Assembly: GCA_937888485.1 (NCBI GenBank)
Contig: CALAQQ010000242.1
Span: forward strand, 1-28,874
DNA: 28,874 bases
From: an uncultured Clostridia bacterium
Lineage (GTDB): Bacteria > Bacillota > Clostridia > Oscillospirales > Acutalibacteraceae
Direction of reading: 5' to 3'
Part shown: positions 24,781 through 28,874 of the stretch, piece after piece
How positions within the stretch are numbered: the stretch's first letter is position 1
Layout: every line of letters begins with the position of its first letter
Position numbers and translations under genes: made by a program
Notes under the pieces: generated by a model
The model's input: the letters and a program-made list of their open reading frames with translations, nothing else
Told to the model about the DNA's origin: nothing
Database searches by the model: none

Positions 24781-26124
24781 TTATTTACCATTTATACAAA
24801 ATATCTTTGTTATAGTGCCTTTCTTGGAATTATGTACTATACATCGCAACAGATGTTTTCCTACATATGACAAATCTCTTTGAAAAGAAAAAATACCGTC
24901 GGTTTCTTCTTCGCTTTTGTAATATATTTCTTGATGTGAACTATCAATACCTTTACCACCATTCGAAACTTCCCATAGAGCTTGTGTTTTGGCGATAGGT
25001 TCAAAAAAACCTAAATGGGGAGTTACTGTAAACTTAAGTGTTCCCCCGACATCTAACACACTTCCGTTTTTTACTTGTTGGGTTGTATTATTGTGAGTAT
25101 ATGTACAGTTAATCTGCATATCATATGCAGTTGAAGCAGTTCTTGTTTCGCAGAATCTTGAAGGGACAACAGTATAGTTTCCCTCACAGTCTATATATCC
25201 AGTAATATGTCCACAATTCTTTGTGGTATATACTTGTTGATTTTTACTTTTCTCTGAATATATTTTAAATGCTTCTTTATTTGGGTGGTGCTGAGTTTTA
25301 TAATCACCACAAGAAATCAATACGACATCGGGATTAATATAATCTATCGATTCAATATATGTTGTATCAGGACTCTTCACAATATCTATGCTATCGTTTT
25401 GTTCTTCATCAGTAAAAAATGAGCGTGATCCATGGTGGCTTGCAATCAGAATATTACTTTCAACATCACTTCCATACGTTGGTACTATTTTTTCTTTCCA
25501 ACACTTCCAATCAGAATCGCCTGTTAGCAACATCGAAGTATTAACATACTCCATTCTTAAAACTATGGAATTTGTATGTTGAATTTTAGCAAACACCTCG
25601 AAAGTTTTTACACAGTTATCATAACCTTCTTGATATTCTTCCTTGCTTGAAAAACAGTATATATTCACACCGCCAATAGTGGCTATTGGGGAATCAGTAG
25701 GTACAAGCTCTTTTAAATTTTCTGCATCTTCATCTCTAAGTTTTCGTCTTAAATACATATAGTATTTATAGGTGTCGCTCTGTGTAGATGCACCTGTTTG
25801 ACCGGAATCCCAAATTGATTTAATTTTGAATTTTTCATTTACCTTTTTCAGACCTCTGCAATGGTCATCATCACGGTGAGAATTGACAAAGAAATGAATA
25901 ATTTTTTCATCAGAATCCGTATCTTCATTGTAATTACAAGGAATGTTTTCATCTAAATAGTTTAAAATCTCATCAGAGTTTTCTTCAGTAACATTACAAT
26001 CAAATAACATAACCTTATTGTCGGGAAAAATGATTAAAATCATTAACCCTTCTCCGACATCTAAAACATGAAATCTAAAAGCGTTTTCATCACAATAATA
26101 TTTTAAAGGTGGATTCAAAGACAT
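24781..26124 (-). CDS. ComEC-like metallo-beta-lactamase hydrolase with C-terminal sensor-like domain
   Basis: 447 residues from the ATG at 26124, chosen for AAGGAG 7 nt upstream; an ATG at 26154 overlaps the upstream stop (TAATG) and is the alternative. MBL fold at about 15-325: strand FRFHVLDVGEG, metal motif SHRDDDH at 82-88, GDSD at 202-205, SHHGS at 229-233. No membrane segment or signal, so not a ComEC channel. Residues 338-447 form a second, beta-rich domain with WEVSNGG at 384-390, YVGKHLLRC at 420-428 and a final IFCING, resembling the AGS-C sensor domain of CBASS-type proteins. Last gene of a tight three-gene operon with a membrane protein and another MBL. Likely a phosphodiesterase-type hydrolase; substrate unknown. 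Confidence 0.85.
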   Translation of the reverse strand: MSLNPPLKYYCDENAFRFHVLDVGEGLMILIIFPDNKVMLFDCNVTEENSDEILNYLDENIPCNYNEDTDSDEKIIHFFVNSHRDDDHCRGLKKVNEKFKIKSIWDSGQTGASTQSDTYKYYMYLRRKLRDEDAENLKELVPTDSPIATIGGVNIYCFSSKEEYQEGYDNCVKTFEVFAKIQHTNSIVLRMEYVNTSMLLTGDSDWKCWKEKIVPTYGSDVESNILIASHHGSRSFFTDEEQNDSIDIVKSPDTTYIESIDYINPDVVLISCGDYKTQHHPNKEAFKIYSEKSKNQQVYTTKNCGHITGYIDCEGNYTVVPSRFCETRTASTAYDMQINCTYTHNNTTQQVKNGSVLDVGGTLKFTVTPHLGFFEPIAKTQALWEVSNGGKGIDSSHQEIYYKSEEETDGIFSFQRDLSYVGKHLLRCIVHNSKKGTITKIFCINGK

Positions 26125-26153
26125 AACAACACTCCTTGTTTTTTCATGGATCA

Positions 26154-26660
26154 TTAAGCGTTCTTGCCACTTTCCATTAGTTTAACTATTTTTGATGCGT
26201 GTTTTTTGCACGATAAATAAAAAACAAAAGATATTATTATGCAAACAAAAAACATCGGACAAACTTTGTTAAATGCTGCTGTAATAGCTAAAGCCAAAAA
26301 CAAAGCAATACTGGTTCTTGAAAGGGCAAATTCTCTTGAAAGAGTACTCATAATAGGATACTCTTTCTTTTTTTCGTTAAATAAAACATAATCATCATTA
26401 AAAGGGATTAACTTTATCTTTTTTAATACCGGCTCAACGATAACAGAACCTATTCTGTTTATTACTAGTCCAATTTCATACGCTACAGCTAACAAACAGA
26501 TTACAAATATAATATCTGGTCCAGTTTTTAGATTTACATATAATTCACCATTTAACAGTTGAATTGCTTTTTGTGGAAAAATAAATATTAAACCTCCTAA
26601 AAACACAAATCCGGTTAAAAGCATATTAACTATATTATAAAAAGGTACTTTAATTTCCAT
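26154..26660 (-). CDS. Four-helix membrane protein between two MBL genes
   Basis: 168 residues from the ATG at 26660, with AAGGAG 8 nt upstream; the ATG shares a base with the MBL stop before it (TAATG). Four hydrophobic segments are visible: MLLTGFVFLGGLIFIF, IIFVICLLAVAYEIGLVI, TSIALFLALAITAAF and MFFVCIIISFVFYL. A charged cytoplasmic-looking loop between the second and third holds KKIKLIPFNDDYVLF and STLSREFALSR. I do not recognise the family. Its place between two hydrolases suggests a membrane effector or anchor; this is inference. Confidence 0.8.
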   Translation of the reverse strand: MEIKVPFYNIVNMLLTGFVFLGGLIFIFPQKAIQLLNGELYVNLKTGPDIIFVICLLAVAYEIGLVINRIGSVIVEPVLKKIKLIPFNDDYVLFNEKKKEYPIMSTLSREFALSRTSIALFLALAITAAFNKVCPMFFVCIIISFVFYLSCKKHASKIVKLMESGKNA

Positions 26661-27502
26661 TAATAATTCTCCTTTCCCCAATCAACATTACAGTAACCAT
26701 CTCCAACATCAAAAGAAATGGTTCCCTCTTTTCTAGTTGTTAAAACATATCTTTTATTTCCATAAAGATTTGCCCCTCTTCCTTTATACACTTGAGCAGT
26801 ATCACTTTGAGTGCTGTGTTCAATTGATTTATCTGATACAACTGTAAGATATGGGTTAACACAATCAAAGAAATCTTTACAATATTCTCCTGTTCTTCCA
26901 TGATGAGGTGCTAACAAAACTGTTGCATCTTTAACTTTTTGTTTTATATTCTCGTGATTTTCATCCATCATATTTTGCAATATGTTTTGGGGATTATCTC
27001 CAGTCAGAACGAATTTATAGCCGAATGCTTTAACAACTATAATGCTTGAAAAAGTATTCAAGTCGTGTTTTATAGTCCATTGTTGTTTTGGAAAAACAAA
27101 ATCAAACTCAACACCGCCATTTACACTAGCTTCAACCGGTGACTCATTTATATTTACTGGTTGATTATATGTGTTGTTCATTTCGTTTGCCTGGTCAGCA
27201 ATTCTTTGGTGAATATATGTGTTTTGTGTTGGTATAATATCAAAAGCTTCTTTTGGTCGCTGCAAAACTTTTGGTGAGAGTTTTGCGTAAAGATTAGGCA
27301 AATCATAAATATGATCTTCGTGAGGATGAGTGATTATTAATTCATCAACACTACCTCCAAAGCCGCCAAAATACTTTCTATTTATGTAGTCCACAATACT
27401 TTTATCCGCTTTGCTTCCTATATCCACTAAAATATGTTTATTGTTTGGTGTTATAATATGGCAACAGCTACCATGATCCACATCATAAAAAATTACTTTC
27501 AT
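26660..27502 (-). CDS. ComEC/Rec2-like metallo-beta-lactamase hydrolase
   Basis: 280 residues, a single MBL domain: strand VIFYDVDHGSCCHII, metal motif THPHEDH at 58-64, TGDN at 167-170, PHHGR at 199-203, SDKS at 223-226. It is the classic arrangement of the ComEC-type MBL branch, with all metal ligands present, but without ComEC membrane domains. No signal peptide. AAGGAG lies 10 nt before the ATG. First gene of the operon with the 4TM protein and the second MBL. The two MBL proteins are only distantly alike, so they probably do different jobs. Confidence 0.88.
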   Translation of the reverse strand: MKVIFYDVDHGSCCHIITPNNKHILVDIGSKADKSIVDYINRKYFGGFGGSVDELIITHPHEDHIYDLPNLYAKLSPKVLQRPKEAFDIIPTQNTYIHQRIADQANEMNNTYNQPVNINESPVEASVNGGVEFDFVFPKQQWTIKHDLNTFSSIIVVKAFGYKFVLTGDNPQNILQNMMDENHENIKQKVKDATVLLAPHHGRTGEYCKDFFDCVNPYLTVVSDKSIEHSTQSDTAQVYKGRGANLYGNKRYVLTTRKEGTISFDVGDGYCNVDWGKENY

Positions 27503-27523
27503 TGCTTTACCACTCCTTAGTTT

Positions 27524-27710
27524 CTAATGATCAATATAAAGTCCATAAGAATTGATTATTTGTTTGTCCTTCATTTCAACTTTTTGTTCCGATACAATGT
27601 CCACATTGTTCATATCACTCATATTGCAATCTACAAGTATAAAATTATCGAGCCATATTTGATATAAAACATATTACCGTTTCCTACTGCAAAACTTTTT
27701 TAGCACTCAT
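27524..27710 (-). pseudogene. Decayed N-terminus of a third MBL hydrolase
   Basis: Reading leftward through three frames gives MSAKKVLQ, then after a one-base shift VGNGNMFYIKYG, then after a second shift NFILVDCNMSDMNN and so on to a stop at 27524. Joined, this matches the first strands of MBL proteins, and in particular aligns with VLDVGEGLMILIIF...KVMLFDCNVTEEN of the 447-residue protein. There is no ribosome binding site for the longest open piece (32 codons from 27622). It lies 22 bp upstream of the intact MBL gene. A residual fragment of a duplicated or recombined gene is the simplest reading. Confidence 0.6.
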
Positions 27711-27861
27711 AATTACATCTATAGAAATTGAAATATATTTAATATAGAAATTTTTATTTTAGAATATAGATAATTTATTTTTATATAAAATTTCTTGTAA
27801 AATCAATTGTTTATGCAAAAATGCTTTGTTTTTCGACAAAAATGCTTATTTTTTACACTGC

Positions 27862-27908
27862 AAAAATAAAAGCCTTATTGTAAATGGTTTAACAAATTAC
27901 AATAAGGC
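27862..27908 (-). terminator. Rho-independent terminator after the orphan membrane gene
   Basis: GCCTTATTGTAA and TTACAATAAGGC form a perfect 12-bp stem around a 13-nt loop. On the minus strand TTTTATTTTT follows. It separates the 227-residue gene from the MBL operon. The rest of the 465-bp gap 27503-27967 is AT-rich and holds the MBL remnant; I see no other gene in it. Confidence 0.85.
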
Positions 27909-27967
27909 AAAAATTAACAAATATGATTCTTATAGCTATCTATACAACAAATATGTTTTTATATTAT

Positions 27968-28651
27968 TCAATTAAACAGCGCGTAAAGCTTATCCAATAT
28001 TTTTTGAATATCATTATGAATGTCACCTTTTGAATCTGAAATAATCCAACATATGTCTTTAACAAATATTTTTCTAATATTTTCTGAATCTCCTGATTGC
28101 AAAGCACGATCAATATCAACTAATTTTCCGTAATACTTATAAACCATTCTTATTTCAGTTGGAGAAAGAACATCATTAAGTTGCGCTACATCAGCAATCC
28201 AAGTTGGATTTAAATAAATTTTTCGACCAAGAGCAACTTTGCAAAATTTTTCAGCATCGGTCTGATTGTTAATTTCTTTTAAACCATAGTTTTGTTTCGT
28301 TTCGTCAAATATATCTTTTAAATCTTTAAAAGCAAAATGCAAATCATAATAGATTATACAAGCGTATTTTCTACGGTTACTAAGCTCTGCTTTTTCATCT
28401 ATTTTTCTTTGTACAAACAAAGCACCCCATATAGCTATAAAACTACCTACAATGGTTCCCCAAAATTCAACATAGGCAATTTTGTAGTCTGCATTATTAG
28501 TAAAAGAAAGCAAATACAAAACCATTTGTCTTATACAAGGTAACTTTAATAGAAGCGGAATTATTATTAATGTTGCAATCCAAACAATTATTACTGTTAT
28601 AACAGCATTTCTTTCCCTTAATTTATTGTTTTCTTTTTCCCATTTATTCAT
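27968..28651 (-). CDS. Membrane-anchored protein of unknown function
   Basis: 227 residues from the ATG at 28651, with AAGGAG 9 nt upstream; the frame is open further but without such a site. A charged start, then membrane segments at about 17-36 (VITVIIVWIATLIIIPLLLK) and 64-81 (WGTIVGSFIAIWGALFVQ), then a 140-residue cytoplasmic helical domain (RKYACIIYYDLHFAFKDLKD and on). Two N-terminal helices before a soluble helical domain is a layout often found in accessory and defence islands, but I recognise no family and no catalytic motif. Own promoter and terminator, so it is independent of the MBL operon. Confidence 0.75.
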   Translation of the reverse strand: MNKWEKENNKLRERNAVITVIIVWIATLIIIPLLLKLPCIRQMVLYLLSFTNNADYKIAYVEFWGTIVGSFIAIWGALFVQRKIDEKAELSNRRKYACIIYYDLHFAFKDLKDIFDETKQNYGLKEINNQTDAEKFCKVALGRKIYLNPTWIADVAQLNDVLSPTEIRMVYKYYGKLVDIDRALQSGDSENIRKIFVKDICWIISDSKGDIHNDIQKILDKLYALFN

Positions 28652-28832
28652 ATGATTTATCTCCTTATAGAGTTTATGTTGAGCATAATCAAAGTATTTA
28701 TAAAATAAATACATTTCTTTTACGATTCCTAATTTACACAAAAACTCCAACAAAAACAACATACAACGCAAAAAGTATCAATTTTTCTGCAAAAACGCAT
28801 ATTTTGTCGAACTTTAGGTTGAAAAACAAAGA

Positions 28833-28861
28833 TTTATAAAATTTAAAATTCCCCTTGACAA
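28833..28861 (-). promoter_or_regulatory. Sigma-A promoter of the orphan membrane gene
   Basis: On the minus strand TTGTCA, a 17-nt spacer and TATAAA. The leader to the ATG at 28651 would be about 175 nt, long for a simple gene, and holds no other frame I can support. A plus-strand TTGACA at 28855-28860 might be the -35 of a rightward gene outside the window. Confidence 0.6.
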
Positions 28862-28874
28862 ATTTCTTTTACGG

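Noticed and set aside
24781..26124. Competence protein ComEC
   Set aside because: Neither MBL protein has the membrane channel or OB-fold domains of ComEC; only the MBL branch is shared.
26154..26660. S-4TM or similar named CBASS pore effector
   Set aside because: Four helices are present, but the N-terminal sequence does not match the pattern I recall for that family.
28651..28771. Longer N-terminus for the orphan membrane gene
   Set aside because: In-frame start codons at 28771 and 28714 lack ribosome binding sites, whereas the ATG at 28651 has AAGGAG at 9 nt.
1..28874. tRNA or rRNA genes
   Set aside because: No cloverleaf with TTCRA-type arm and CCA-like end, and no rRNA words, were noticed on either strand by eye.

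Overview
The window looks like chromosome of a low-GC, Gram-positive, probably gut-dwelling Clostridia bacterium (Oscillospiraceae/Ruminococcaceae-like). The signs are strong AAGGAG-type ribosome binding sites, a fused NadD-YqeK gene followed by rsfS and a leuS start, a YpeB (spore germination) fragment, DUF4830, TSCPD and DUF6809/TnpV families, and short palindromic intergenic repeats. The assignment rests on recognised families only; no search was run.

Region 1 (1-7000, all minus strand) is housekeeping. An ABC-2 exporter pair (ATPase 3921-4631, permease 3128-3940) runs with 1-20 nt overlaps into nadD-yqeK, rsfS and an ORF that begins as leucyl-tRNA synthetase. That last ORF switches at about position 1012 to the C-terminal two thirds of YpeB, so it is a chimera. 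Upstream lies a second minus-strand cluster (6854 to 4842): two small unknown proteins, a likely 38-residue membrane peptide, a TSCPD protein, a membrane protein and a GNAT acetyltransferase, closed by a clear terminator.

Region 2 (7059-13404) holds plus-strand yfcE-like phosphodiesterase, DUF4830 and shikimate-kinase-like genes. A cytoplasmic GH36-like glycosidase follows on the minus strand. It shares a 127-bp divergent promoter region, with two good sigma-A promoters, with a calcineurin-like phosphoesterase and a Gfo/Idh/MocA dehydrogenase on the plus strand. Three imperfectly palindromic repeats sit between genes at 1471, 6893 and 7525.

Region 3 (13411-23835) is one secreted giant gene of 3426 codons. 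In order it has a signal peptide, nine PPC-like repeats, a long BspA-type leucine-rich-repeat array with helical insertions, Ig-like and Big_2 domains, InlB-type repeats, a C2H2-like finger and a C-terminal aromatic/basic amphipathic tail. There is no LPXTG.

Region 4 (23900-28874) is accessory and, to the right of 24740, visibly AT-richer. A DUF6809-TnpV pair (a mobile-element signature without a recombinase) faces a tightly overlapped minus-strand operon: a ComEC-like metallo-beta-lactamase (MBL) hydrolase, a four-helix membrane protein and a second MBL hydrolase. The second MBL protein carries a C-terminal domain resembling the AGS-C nucleotide-sensor domain of CBASS-type systems. Immediately upstream is the decayed N-terminus of a third MBL gene, then a membrane-anchored orphan gene with its own promoter and terminator. 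The MBL-4TM-MBL cassette is the best candidate here for an undescribed system, possibly defence or nucleotide signalling; that function is inference.
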